A DNA stretch of 12,843 nucleotides from Methylocystaceae bacterium (GTDB taxonomy: Bacteria > Pseudomonadota > Alphaproteobacteria > Rhizobiales > Beijerinckiaceae). Made by a program: the position numbers and the translations under genes. The notes beneath the pieces are model-generated. The model was not told the origin of the DNA. It worked only from the letters and a program-made list of their open reading frames with translations, and searched no databases. Location: assembly GCA_003152255.1 (NCBI GenBank), contig PLZT01000438.1, forward strand, positions 18,943 to 31,785. Reading direction: 5' to 3'. Positions 1-8,636 of the stretch are shown in pieces (positions within the stretch are counted from its first letter, which is position 1; every line of letters starts with the position of its first letter).

Positions 1-204
1 GCGGCGGTCTCGGTCATCGACGGCGCCGTGGTCGCCAGCAATGCCGTCAGCGCTCCCAAGATGAAGGAGAAATTCCGGGCCGAATATCGGGATGCGCGGA
101 CGCTGGAGCCTTGCAACAAAATGTCTCGCTCCCATTTCCAATGCGCCGGGCGGCGCGCGGTGCGCATCTCGCGGCTTCCCGCCGGCTTATCCGCGCGACG
201 CTAA
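1..204 (+). CDS. C-terminal fragment of an unidentified protein
   Basis: An open plus-strand frame runs from the left edge to a TAA at 202-204, giving 67 residues that begin AAVSVIDGAVVASNAVSAPK. Third codon positions are almost all G or C over the first forty codons, as in the clear genes of this window, which argues for real coding. I do not recognise the family. The last 25 residues (about 130-201) are arginine-rich and less convincing. The true end may therefore lie further upstream, with a frameshift, or the tail may simply be unconserved. The opposite strand also has a short hydrophobic open stretch, but without a credible start. The next plus-strand gene is more than 2 kb away. Confidence 0.4.
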   Translation, partial: AAVSVIDGAVVASNAVSAPKMKEKFRAEYRDARTLEPCNKMSRSHFQCAGRRAVRISRLPAGLSARR

Positions 205-397
205 GTCCGCGCGACGACTAATGGGGCCATTCCGGCTGTCCGCGGCGCGGAGAGCCCAGAAATTCGTGGATGGAGCGCGGCGATTAAATCCCTTGTTGGC
301 AATCGCGTCTAGCCGCTCGCATTCCCCCCGACAAGCACACGCTAAGCCAACTTCGTGGCGAAAAATAGCCTAATTTTTTATCGGAGCCAATCGACGC

Positions 398-436
398 GCC
401 CGCCATCGCCGGGCAATTCGGCCGGCGGTGGCGGGC
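398..436. terminator. Strong inverted repeat, probable terminator of the 460-936 gene
   Basis: Positions 398-405 (GCCCGCCA) pair with 429-436 (TGGCGGGC), and 407-412 (CGCCGG) pair with 422-427 (CCGGCG). There is one mismatch between the two blocks (406/428) and a 9-base loop at 413-421. The element begins 23 bases past the stop of the minus-strand gene at 460. There is no T-tract directly after the stem on either strand (the nearest on the minus strand is at 361-365), so it is not a textbook intrinsic terminator. It could stop transcription with Rho or protect the 3' end. The rest of 205-459 holds nothing I can recognise. Confidence 0.45.
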
Positions 437-459
437 TGGCGAGCGGAGGGGAGGAGCCT

Positions 460-936
460 TTAGCTTTTTCGGTAAATGGCGACATCGGGCCGCGACTGGC
501 GCAAAACCTCGAAAAACGCCAGCTTCACGTCGCGACTGGCCAGCATGACCGGCACTTCGATGTCGCCCAGCCAACGGATGTTCACTTCGCCGCCATTGCC
601 GCGCCTGGAGATCGACGCGATGCGGTTCACGTCGCACAGCAGCGCCTCCGCGCGCCACAGAACCAACTGCGGCAAGGCGTGGCTGAAGCGGCGCGGCGCC
701 GAAATGCACCCCTCGGAGACCCTCACGCCGATGCATTCAGCGATCAGGGCTTGAAGAGCATAAAGGAAGAGGACGACGCTAACCGAGTGGAGGCGCCCAT
801 CCTCAAGCAGCGTGATCAGCGCGCCGCTCGTGAGCATGAGGATTGCCCAAAAGCCGCACCAGGTCAGATTGCGAAAAACGACCGCCTTCGCCGGTATGAA
901 ATCGAGCGCGACTGACATTCTTGCATCCAGCGACAT
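460..936 (-). CDS. Small inner-membrane protein, two TM segments and a soluble PH-like C-terminus
   Basis: The protein is 158 residues starting MSLDARMSVALDFIPAK. Two hydrophobic segments, about 25-44 and 51-71, form a helical hairpin. They are followed by a soluble part (72-158) of alternating hydrophobic strands ending in a helix (FFEVLRQS). That layout resembles the bacterial PH-like domain proteins with an N-terminal TM hairpin, but this is inference from pattern only. Longer starts at 1005 and 966 are in frame. I prefer 936 because a GGGG ribosome site lies 7 bases upstream, and because a promoter-like pair at 972-999 would place the transcript start near 965, too late for the other starts. 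Function unknown. No partner gene is coupled to it. Confidence 0.6.
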   Translation of the reverse strand: MSLDARMSVALDFIPAKAVVFRNLTWCGFWAILMLTSGALITLLEDGRLHSVSVVLFLYALQALIAECIGVRVSEGCISAPRRFSHALPQLVLWRAEALLCDVNRIASISRRGNGGEVNIRWLGDIEVPVMLASRDVKLAFFEVLRQSRPDVAIYRKS

Positions 937-1254
937 CGATACGCCCCACAGTTGAATTCTGTCCATGATCTTGTATACAGTGAGGGCGTATTCTAGCAAA
1001 ACCAATGATCGTCATGTGGTTACCGAACTGTCTGTCACAAAATTAGGATGCGATCATGTATTAACAGCCTTTGTGCGCTTTTTGTGGAAATTAATACCCG
1101 GTTAAGCACCTCGCGGCTCGCGCTTTAGATTCGAATTTTTTTCGTATACATATAATTAACTTACAATATTGCGTTTCCAGTTAGAATAAATTCGCGATTG
1201 GCGGCGATCTTTGGTTGAACCCGACCGCGCGTTCGATTGGCGCCCGTCCGGCGC
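937..1254. other. AT-rich gene-free stretch
   Basis: No credible coding frame lies here. Hand count gives about 36% GC over 1081-1200, sharply below the flanking genes. It contains an A/T-rich core (about 1129-1170) with a T7 run. On the minus strand it is the leader and promoter region of the 936 gene and the 3' region of the gene ending at 1255. I see no tRNA, riboswitch or IS end. An unrecognised small RNA, or a relic of inserted AT-rich DNA, cannot be excluded. Confidence 0.6.
972..999 (-). promoter_or_regulatory. Putative sigma70-type promoter for the 460-936 gene
   Basis: On the minus strand, TTGCTA (999-994) and TATACA (977-972) are separated by 16 bases. A start of transcription about 7 bases on, near 965, gives a leader of roughly 30 bases before the ATG at 936. 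The match is by eye only and alphaproteobacterial promoters are loose, so this is tentative. Confidence 0.35.
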
Positions 1255-1255
1255 C
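1239..1255 (-). terminator. Small GC hairpin at the stop of the 1255-2064 gene
   Basis: GGCGCC at 1239-1244 and again at 1250-1255, with a 5-base spacer, form a perfect 6-bp stem that begins at the last base of the TAG stop. No T-tract follows, so a terminator role is only possible. Confidence 0.25.
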
Positions 1256-2064
1256 TAACCCCCGAACTTCTCGTCTTTTGACGGCTCGACGTCCGCTCGA
1301 GGCGAATAGGCGGCCGGCGCGAAGCGGCTTGCGTCGAGAATGGGCTGCGCCCCGGCGATTAGGCGAGATGATTGGGCAAAGGACGCCTCAGCCGACACGA
1401 AGCTCATGTCCGGACGCCGCGGCGGCAGCGGGATGAGTTCGGCGATCCGCCCAACGCGAGCCTCGGCGTCGCCGGCGAGCCGCGCGAGCGCCGGAGGGAC
1501 CGGGTTGCGGTCCGTGATCGCGATGGTCGTCGACGCGGCCGGGGCGTCCGCGGGCCGGCCCAGGGCGTTCGCCACCGCCACCTGCACGTTCTGAGCGATT
1601 TCGCGCAAGGGATTCGGAGAGGGATTCGGGGAGGCGGTCGGAGCGGGCGGCGCCGCCGGCGGCTTTTTCGCGGCGACCATCACGCGGTCGCCTCGAGCGC
1701 AGTCGCGAACCCCGAGCGCGATCAGTTCGACGCCGCTCAGCACCTTATATTGTCTGGTCAAATAACCGAGCCGGTCCCGCACGGCGGCGGGATAACTGTC
1801 GAACAAGCGCGCCGAAACCCCGAGATCGGCCTCTCGCGTCAACTCGTTATAGGCCTGGTGGAACTTCAACTTCGCGTCGGGATAGACGCAGACGTTGGGC
1901 AGGCTCAGGGCCAGCGTGCAGGCGGAGCGGCATTCGTGCAGCCGCACCTCGCGATTTTCGCGGCGATAATCTTCGGTTCGCGCTTCGTAATCGCTGACCA
2001 AACCGCCCACGTCCTTATAGACGACGACCGGCTGGGGAGATGGTGGCGGAGAAAGATAGCCCAC
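1255..2064 (-). CDS. ClpP-like (COG3904-type) hypothetical protein without signal peptide
   Basis: The protein is 269 residues from a GTG at 2064, with AAAGG about 9 bases upstream. Residues 13-75 carry the signature I associate with the predicted periplasmic ClpP/crotonase-fold family: a GG turn (20-21, GGLVSDYEAR), then CRSACT (45-50, putative nucleophile Ser47), then KFHQAY (67-72, His69). Members normally have an N-terminal signal peptide. Here none is visible, and an in-frame TAA at 2077-2079 lies just upstream of the GTG. Residues 133-152 are a proline-rich linker (PPAAPPAPTASPNPSPNP), and the C-terminal half is low-complexity with an IPLPPRRP stretch. The substrate is unknown and catalysis is unproven. 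It is divergent from the RLP operon. It may be an N-terminally truncated copy. Confidence 0.6.
   Translation of the reverse strand: MGYLSPPPSPQPVVVYKDVGGLVSDYEARTEDYRRENREVRLHECRSACTLALSLPNVCVYPDAKLKFHQAYNELTREADLGVSARLFDSYPAAVRDRLGYLTRQYKVLSGVELIALGVRDCARGDRVMVAAKKPPAAPPAPTASPNPSPNPLREIAQNVQVAVANALGRPADAPAASTTIAITDRNPVPPALARLAGDAEARVGRIAELIPLPPRRPDMSFVSAEASFAQSSRLIAGAQPILDASRFAPAAYSPRADVEPSKDEKFGG
1609..1632. repeat. 12-bp imperfect tandem duplication inside the ClpP-like gene
   Basis: GGGATTCGGAGA (1609-1620) is followed directly by GGGATTCGGGGA (1621-1632), one mismatch. On the minus strand it encodes the SPNP-SPNP repeat of the proline-rich linker. It is in frame, so it only changes linker length. 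Confidence 0.7.
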
Positions 2065-2330
2065 GACTTCAACCCTTTACGCAACTTCGGTTTTGTTCAC
2101 GGGAAATTCACCATGACATGATGAACGATCCCTTAAGCAACGGCGCGCTCGCAAGCGGACCCTCGAAGCTTGGAAGACAAAATTGCGATTTTCGTGGCGA
2201 GAGCGGGGCGAAGCCGGGCGCGACGGGTTGCGCGGGCGCCTTTTCCTTGGCTTATGGGGCTCGGGCGCGCGCGAAGGGATTCGTAGGCGGCGGCCGCGGC
2301 GGCGAAATGAGCGGGCATGACGGGGGATCG
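2065..2330. promoter_or_regulatory. Divergent intergenic region upstream of the RLP operon
   Basis: These 266 bases separate the minus-strand ClpP-like gene from the plus-strand RLP operon and must hold promoters for at least the operon. The part nearest the minus-strand gene (about 2080-2125) is relatively AT-rich. I could not identify convincing -35/-10 pairs. I looked for a SAM or SAH riboswitch, which would suit a methylthio-salvage operon, and saw no match I could defend. The plus-strand frame is open back to 2040, but composition and lack of family similarity make that part look non-coding. Confidence 0.35.
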
Positions 2331-3449
2331 ATGAGCGGAGCGGAGGCGTGCTCGAACATAACAGCGCATTATCGCGTTCGCGCCGACGCGGACTCCATCG
2401 AGGATCGCGCGCGAAACATCGCCGTCGAGCAGAGCGTCGAAATGCCGCTCGCCGGGGTTCGCGATCCGGCGATCCTCGAGGAGATCGTCGGCAAGGTGAG
2501 GGCGATTTCTGACGCGGGCGGCGGCTATTTCGACGTGACCATCGAGCTTTGCGCCCGCACGGTCGGCCGGGACGCCGGCCAGTTGCTGAATATTCTGTTC
2601 GGCAACACCTCGATGCACGACGATATTTCGCTGGTGGACGCACAAATTCCCGCGGCGTTGCTCGCGGCCTTCGGCGGCCCTAACCGCGGGCTCGACGGTC
2701 TGCGCAAGCTCGCCGGGGCCGAGCGGCGAGCGATGACCTGTTCGGCGCTGAAGCCGCAGGGCATGTCCTCGCGCAAATTGGCTGATCTCGCGTTCCAATT
2801 CGCCAAGGGCGGCGCCGATTTCATCAAGGACGATCACGGCCTCGCCGACCAGGATTATAGCCCCTTCGAGCAGCGCGTCGCGGCTTGCGCCCGCGCCATG
2901 CGCGAGGCCGAGCGCGTCACCGGCCGGCTCACCCATTACGTTCCGAGCCTATGGGGCGATTTCGAGGAGATCGACCACCGGCTCGATTTCGCCGCCAGCG
3001 AAGGACTGTGCGTCGCGATGCTGGCGCCGGCGATCATCGGCGCGTCGAATTTCGTCGCGCTGAAGCGCAAGCATCCCGGGTTTTGCTTTTTCGCCCATCC
3101 GAGCTTTACCGGCGGCGCGCGGATTTCGCCGCCGCTCTACGCCAGGCTCTATCGGCTATTTGGCGCGGACGCGGTTATTTTCGCGACGTTCGGGGGGCGT
3201 TTCGGCTACAGCCAAGCAACCTGCCGCGCCATCGCCGACGCTTGCCGGGAGCCGCTTGGCGAACTTTCGCCCGCGGCGCCGGTTCCCGCCGGAGGCTTGA
3301 CATTGCGCCGCGTCGCGGAAACTCTCGACTTTTACGGCAAGGACGCCATGCTGCTAATCGGCGGCGATCTGCTGCTCGCCGAGCACGATAAACTCGCGGA
3401 CGAGACCCGCGCCTTCGTGCGCGCGGTCGAAACCTATTCTTGCGGATGA
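2331..3449 (+). CDS. RuBisCO-like protein (form IV), probable 5-methylthioribulose-1-phosphate isomerase
   Basis: The protein is 372 residues from the ATG at 2331 (GGGGG just upstream, short spacing). An ATG at 2307 is a possible alternative. It has the RuBisCO large-subunit layout: N-terminal alpha/beta domain (about 10-125) and TIM-barrel (130-370). Barrel motifs seen are ALKPQG (139-144, Lys141 matching catalytic Lys166 of R. rubrum RuBisCO), GGADFIKDDHGLADQ (160-174, Lys166 at the carbamylated lysine), AHPSFTGG (255-262), and glycine pairs at 321-322 and 344-345 for phosphate. The metal-ligand Glu of NDE is His169 here, and the loop-6 Lys region reads FGGRFGYS, so this is no carboxylase. 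The KDDH type matches my recollection of the DeepYkr clade of R. rubrum and R. palustris, where it isomerises MTRu-1P to 1-methylthioxylulose-5-phosphate. The stop overlaps the cupin start. Close relatives in apionate catabolism are the main alternative, but the neighbours disfavour that. Confidence 0.85.
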   Translation: MSGAEACSNITAHYRVRADADSIEDRARNIAVEQSVEMPLAGVRDPAILEEIVGKVRAISDAGGGYFDVTIELCARTVGRDAGQLLNILFGNTSMHDDISLVDAQIPAALLAAFGGPNRGLDGLRKLAGAERRAMTCSALKPQGMSSRKLADLAFQFAKGGADFIKDDHGLADQDYSPFEQRVAACARAMREAERVTGRLTHYVPSLWGDFEEIDHRLDFAASEGLCVAMLAPAIIGASNFVALKRKHPGFCFFAHPSFTGGARISPPLYARLYRLFGADAVIFATFGGRFGYSQATCRAIADACREPLGELSPAAPVPAGGLTLRRVAETLDFYGKDAMLLIGGDLLLAEHDKLADETRAFVRAVETYSCG

Positions 3450-3916
3450 GCGCGATGTCTGGCGACGATCTTTACGGTTTTCGCGACGCCCTGAACGACT
3501 TTCGCTGGGCGGGCGTGGAGCGGCTGAACTACAAGGAAGAGGGCAGCGCGCCGTTCAAGGCGATCTCGCGACAAGTTCTGTTTACCGATCCGAACCTCGC
3601 GGGAGAACTGCGCTACTTCGAGATCGAGCCGGGCGGTTTCTCCACGTTGGAGCGACACGAGCATGTCCACGCCGTCATGATCTTGCGCGGGCGCGGGACG
3701 TGCCTCGTCGGCGAAAAAACGCGGGCGGTCGAGATCCACGATCTCGTCACCATCGCGCCCTGGACCTGGCACCAGTTTCGCGCGAATGCGGGGGAGGCCT
3801 TGGGCTTCCTTTGCCTCGTGAATGCGCGGCGGGATCGACCGCAATTGCCGAACGCGGAAGATTTGGCGTCGCTGCGCGCCATTCCCGGCGTGGCGGAATT
3901 CCTCGACGGAAAATAG
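3446..3916 (+). CDS. Small cupin, probable 1-methylthioxylulose-5-phosphate sulfurylase
   Basis: The protein is 156 residues, a single cupin domain. The start at 3446 overlaps the RLP stop as ATGA, implying translational coupling. In-frame TTG 3440 and ATG 3455 are alternatives. Cupin motif 1 is RHEHVHAVMILRGRG (70-84) and motif 2 is HDLVTIAPWTWHQFRAN (98-114). Likely metal ligands are His71, His73 and His109. His75 sits roughly where many cupins have Glu, so the centre may be all-histidine. In the R. rubrum shunt the cupin beside the RLP removes methanethiol from 1-methylthioxylulose-5-phosphate, leaving 1-deoxyxylulose-5-phosphate for the MEP isoprenoid route. I assign the same role here from position and fold, not from residue-level proof. 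It is cytoplasmic, with no signal peptide. Confidence 0.72.
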   Translation: MSAMSGDDLYGFRDALNDFRWAGVERLNYKEEGSAPFKAISRQVLFTDPNLAGELRYFEIEPGGFSTLERHEHVHAVMILRGRGTCLVGEKTRAVEIHDLVTIAPWTWHQFRANAGEALGFLCLVNARRDRPQLPNAEDLASLRAIPGVAEFLDGK

Positions 3917-3925
3917 GCGCGGTTT

Positions 3926-3929
3926 GGAG
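3926..3929 (+). promoter_or_regulatory. Ribosome binding site of mtnA
   Basis: GGAG lies 8 bases before the ATG at 3938, in the 21-base gap after the cupin stop. It fixes the mtnA start, the only one in this operon with an independent, well-spaced site. Confidence 0.6.
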
Positions 3930-3937
3930 CATCGCTG

Positions 3938-5035
3938 ATGAAAATCGACGGACGCCATTATCGATCGATCTGGCTCGATCCGGACGGCGCCAGCGTTCGC
4001 GTCATCGACCAGACGAAGCTCCCCTTCGCCTTCGAGACGCGGCGTTTGTCCTCGCTGGAGGACGCTGTTGTCGCGATCAGGGACATGATCGTGCGCGGGG
4101 CGCCGCTGATCGGCGCGACGGGAGCCTATGGCCTCGCCCTCGCCGCCCGCGACGACGCCAGCGATGGCGCGATCGCGCGCGCCTATGACGCGCTGAACGA
4201 AACGCGTCCGACGGCGGTCAATCTGCGCTGGGCGCTTGATCGCGCGCGCGCCGTTCTGCTCGCGGCGCCCTCGACGCGGCGCGCGGAGCTGGCCTATGCC
4301 GAGGCGGGCGCCATCGCCGACGAGGACGCGGCTTGCTGCGAGGCCATCGGCGAGCATGGCGCCGCGCTGATACGGGACGCCGCGGCGCGCAAGGGCGGCG
4401 CGCGCGTCAATATTCTGACCCATTGCAACGCCGGTTGGCTGGCGACCGTCGATTGGGGCACCGCGCTGGCGCCGATCTACAAGGCCGCGCGCGCCGGCGT
4501 CGATGTGCATGTTTGGGTCGACGAGACGCGGCCGCGCAATCAAGGGGCGAGTCTCACCGCCTATGAACTCGCGGGGGAGGGCGTCGCGCATACCGTGATA
4601 GCCGACAACACCGGCGGTCATCTGATGCAGCATGGACTCGTCGATCTCTGCATCGTCGGCAGCGACCGCACGACGCGCTCCGGCGACGTTTGCAACAAGA
4701 TCGGCACCTATCTCAAGGCGCTCGCCGCCCACGCCAACGGCGTGCCCTTCTATGTCGCGCTGCCGGCCTCGACCTTCGACTGGCGCATCGCCGACGGCGT
4801 GAAGGAGATACCCATCGAGGAGCGCGACGGCGACGAAGTGACTTACATCAGCGGCCGCGACGACACGGGCGCCATACGGCGGGTGCGCCTGACGCCACGG
4901 GGAACGCCGGCGCGCAACTTCGCTTTCGACGTGACGCCGGCGCGTTACGTCACGGCCTTGATCACCGAGCGCGGCGTTTGCGCGGCGAATGAAGACGCGT
5001 TGCGGAACTTGTTTCCCGAGGCCCGAGACGCATGA
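3938..5035 (+). CDS. mtnA: S-methyl-5-thioribose-1-phosphate isomerase
   Basis: The protein is 365 residues, normal for MtnA of the eIF2B-alpha-like isomerase family. It converts 5-methylthioribose-1-phosphate to 5-methylthioribulose-1-phosphate. Conserved blocks are all present: [19 protein letters not shown] (49-67), [13 protein letters not shown] (158-170) with catalytic Cys163, [18 protein letters not shown] (194-211), [10 protein letters not shown] (221-230), [18 protein letters not shown] (241-258) with catalytic Asp243, and [12 protein letters not shown] near 272-283. It is usually shared by the classical methionine salvage and the isoprenoid shunt. With RLP and cupin directly upstream and no mtnB, mtnC or mtnD in view, the shunt is the better reading. 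Its stop overlaps the next start as ATGA at 5032-5035. Confidence 0.95.
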   Translation: MKIDGRHYRSIWLDPDGASVRVIDQTKLPFAFETRRLSSLEDAVVAIRDMIVRGAPLIGATGAYGLALAARDDASDGAIARAYDALNETRPTAVNLRWALDRARAVLLAAPSTRRAELAYAEAGAIADEDAACCEAIGEHGAALIRDAAARKGGARVNILTHCNAGWLATVDWGTALAPIYKAARAGVDVHVWVDETRPRNQGASLTAYELAGEGVAHTVIADNTGGHLMQHGLVDLCIVGSDRTTRSGDVCNKIGTYLKALAAHANGVPFYVALPASTFDWRIADGVKEIPIEERDGDEVTYISGRDDTGAIRRVRLTPRGTPARNFAFDVTPARYVTALITERGVCAANEDALRNLFPEARDA

Positions 5036-6823
5036 GCGACGCCGCGGACGATCTAAACTATCCCGACGATCTGATTCGCAAGATTCTGTCGCGGTCGCGC
5101 GTCATCGCGCTCGTCGGCGCGAGCGCCAATTGGAACCGGCCCAGCTATTTCGTCATGAAATATCTTCAGGGCAAGGGCTATCGCGTCATTCCCGTCAATC
5201 CGGGCCTCGCCGGCCAGACGCTGCTCGGCGAGATCGTGCGCCCGGACCTCGCGTCGATCGATGCGCCGATCGACATCGTGCAAATTTTCCGCCGCTCCCA
5301 ATTCGCCGGCGCGATCGTCGACGAAGCCATCGCCGTCGGCGCCAAAACCATATGGATGCAGCTTGGCGTGCGCGACGACGCGGCGGCTTCGCGCGCGCGC
5401 GCCGCGGGTCTCGATGTCGTGATGAACCGCTGTCCAAAGATCGAATATGGCCGCCTTGGCGGCGAACTCGGGTGGAGCGGCGTCAATACCGGAGTCATCT
5501 CCAGCCACGCGCCGACGCCGCCGACGCGAAAGCCCCATCGCGAACGCGAGGCGACCGCCAAGACCGACCACGGATTCGAGACCAAGGCGATCCACGCCGG
5601 CGCCATGCCGGACGCTTCGACCGGCGCGAGGATCACGCCGATCTATCAAACTTCGTCCTATGTGTTCGAGGACGCCGAGCACGCCGCGTCGCTGTTCAAT
5701 TTGCACAATTTCGGCCACGTGTACACGCGCCTGAGCAATCCGACCGTCGCCGTGCTGGAGGAGCGCATCGCGGCGCTGGAGGGCGGCCGCGCGGCGGTCG
5801 CGGCGGCCTCGGGCCACGCGGCGCAGTTCCTGACCTTCTTCACGCTGCTGGAGCAAGGCGACGAATTCATCGCCTCGCGCAATCTCTATGGCGGGTCGCT
5901 GACGCAATTCGGGACGAGCTTTCGCAAACTCGGCTGGACCTGCCATTTCGTCGAGCAGAAAGACCCCGAAAATTTCAAGCGCGCGCTGACGCCGCGCACG
6001 AAAGCGATCTTCATCGAGAGCCTCGCCAATCCCGGCGGCGTGGTCGCGGATATCGAGGCCATCGCGCGCATCGCCGAAGACGCCGGCATTCCGCTCGTCG
6101 TCGACAATACGCTGGCGACGCCCTATCTCTGCCGTCCGCTCGAATGGGGCGCCGACATCGTCTGTCATTCGACGACGAAATTCCTCGCCGGGCACGGCAA
6201 TTCGCTGGGCGGGGCGGTGGTGGAGTCGGGCAAGTTCGATTACGCGGCCAGCGGCAAATTCCCTTCGCTCGCGGGGCCGGAGCCCGCCTATCACGGGCTC
6301 GATTTTTTCGAGACCTTCGGCGATTTCGCCTTCACGATGAAGGCGCGGGCGGTGGCGCTGCGCGACTTCGGCCCGACGCTCGCGCCGATGAACGCCTTTT
6401 TGACCATCATGGGCGTCGAGACGCTGCCGCTGCGCATGGAGCGCCATCGCCGAATTTCTCGAAAGCCATCCCGCGGTCGCCTGGGTCTCCTACGCCGGAT
6501 TGGAGTCGAGCCACTATCGCGATCTCGCCAAAAAATATCTGCCACGCGGCGCGGGGTCGGTCTTCACCTTCGGGCTCAAGGGCGGCTTTGAGGCCGGGGT
6601 CGAACTGGTGGAGTCGGTGCAATTGTTTTCGCATCTCGCCAATGTCGGCGACACCCGCAGCCTGATCCTGCACCCGGCTTCGACGACGCATCGGCAATTG
6701 ACCGACGAACAGCGCCTCGCCGCCGGCGCCGGCCCGGATGTGATCCGCCTCTCCGTGGGACTGGAAACCGCGCAAGACCTGATCGAGGATTTGGACCAGG
6801 CGTTGCGCCGCCACGCAGGCTGA
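5032..6823 (+). pseudogene. CoA-binding domain / O-acetylhomoserine sulfhydrylase fusion, frameshifted
   Basis: The frame opened at 5032 runs 519 codons to a stop at 6589-6591, but family similarity leaves it at about residue 472 and continues one frame over (from 6443) to TGA at 6821-6823. Residues 1-155 are a YccU-type CoA-binding domain (VIALVGAS 24-31, RCPKIEYGRLGGELGW 133-148). Residues 181 onward are O-acetylhomoserine sulfhydrylase (MetY type): ASGHAAQ (259-265), VVDNT with Asp358, and CHSTTKFLAGHGN with PLP Lys383. No ATG, GTG or TTG in the linker (150-181) could start a separate enzyme, so the fusion looks genuine. The enzyme would make methionine from O-acetylhomoserine and methanethiol, using the thiol freed by the cupin. 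The frameshift removes the C-terminal domain (about 125 residues), so the product is probably inactive unless the shift is a sequencing error. Restoring 20 bases gives 603 residues. Confidence 0.85.
6443..6447 (+). other. Frameshift junction: inferred 20-base deletion at a GCCAT repeat
   Basis: The upstream frame reads [10 protein letters not shown] and the downstream frame resumes at [10 protein letters not shown]. MetY proteins, as I recall them, have about six extra residues here (CANAxA-like after MERH). Collapse of two GCCAT copies into the one at 6443-6447 would remove about 20 bases. That fits the arithmetic: 5032-6823 is 1792 bases, and 1812 is divisible by three. Confidence 0.6.
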
Positions 6824-6923
6824 TCCGTCGCGGGCTATGGGAGGACCATCGCTTCGGCGTCGCGCACGGCTCCATGCGCCGGCGCGTGGCGTTCCTCCTA
6901 ACGATGCGGCCATTTTGAGCTAA

Positions 6924-8624
<1,701 letters not shown>

Positions 8625-8636
8625 TGGGACGACAGT

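Noticed and set aside
1..80. Minus-strand signal-peptide-like stretch (LGALTALLATTAPS)
   Set aside because: It has no ATG or ribosome site, only a TTG, and the plus-strand frame over the same bases has better coding character.
2040..2330. N-terminal extension of the RLP back to 2040
   Set aside because: The translation has no family similarity, is compositionally odd and would overlap the ClpP-like gene start. RLPs begin close to the ITAHYRVRAD segment.
2065..2330. SAM or SAH riboswitch ahead of the operon
   Set aside because: It would be logical for a methylthio-salvage operon, but I could not fit SAM-II, SAM-V or SAH consensus elements. A covariance-model search (Infernal against Rfam) would decide.
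2331..3449. True RuBisCO for CO2 fixation
   Set aside because: The metal-ligand Glu and loop-6 Lys positions are not conserved, and no small subunit or phosphoribulokinase is nearby.
3434..4732. 432-codon minus-strand open frame
   Set aside because: Antisense to the cupin and mtnA, which have conserved catalytic residues.
5053..6447. 464-codon minus-strand open frame
   Set aside because: Antisense to the CoA-binding/MetY gene; Arg/Ala/Gly/His-rich translation without motifs.
6436..6460. Programmed ribosomal frameshift in the sulfhydrylase
   Set aside because: No slippery heptamer or fitting downstream structure is evident, and several expected residues are missing at the junction, which fits a deletion better.
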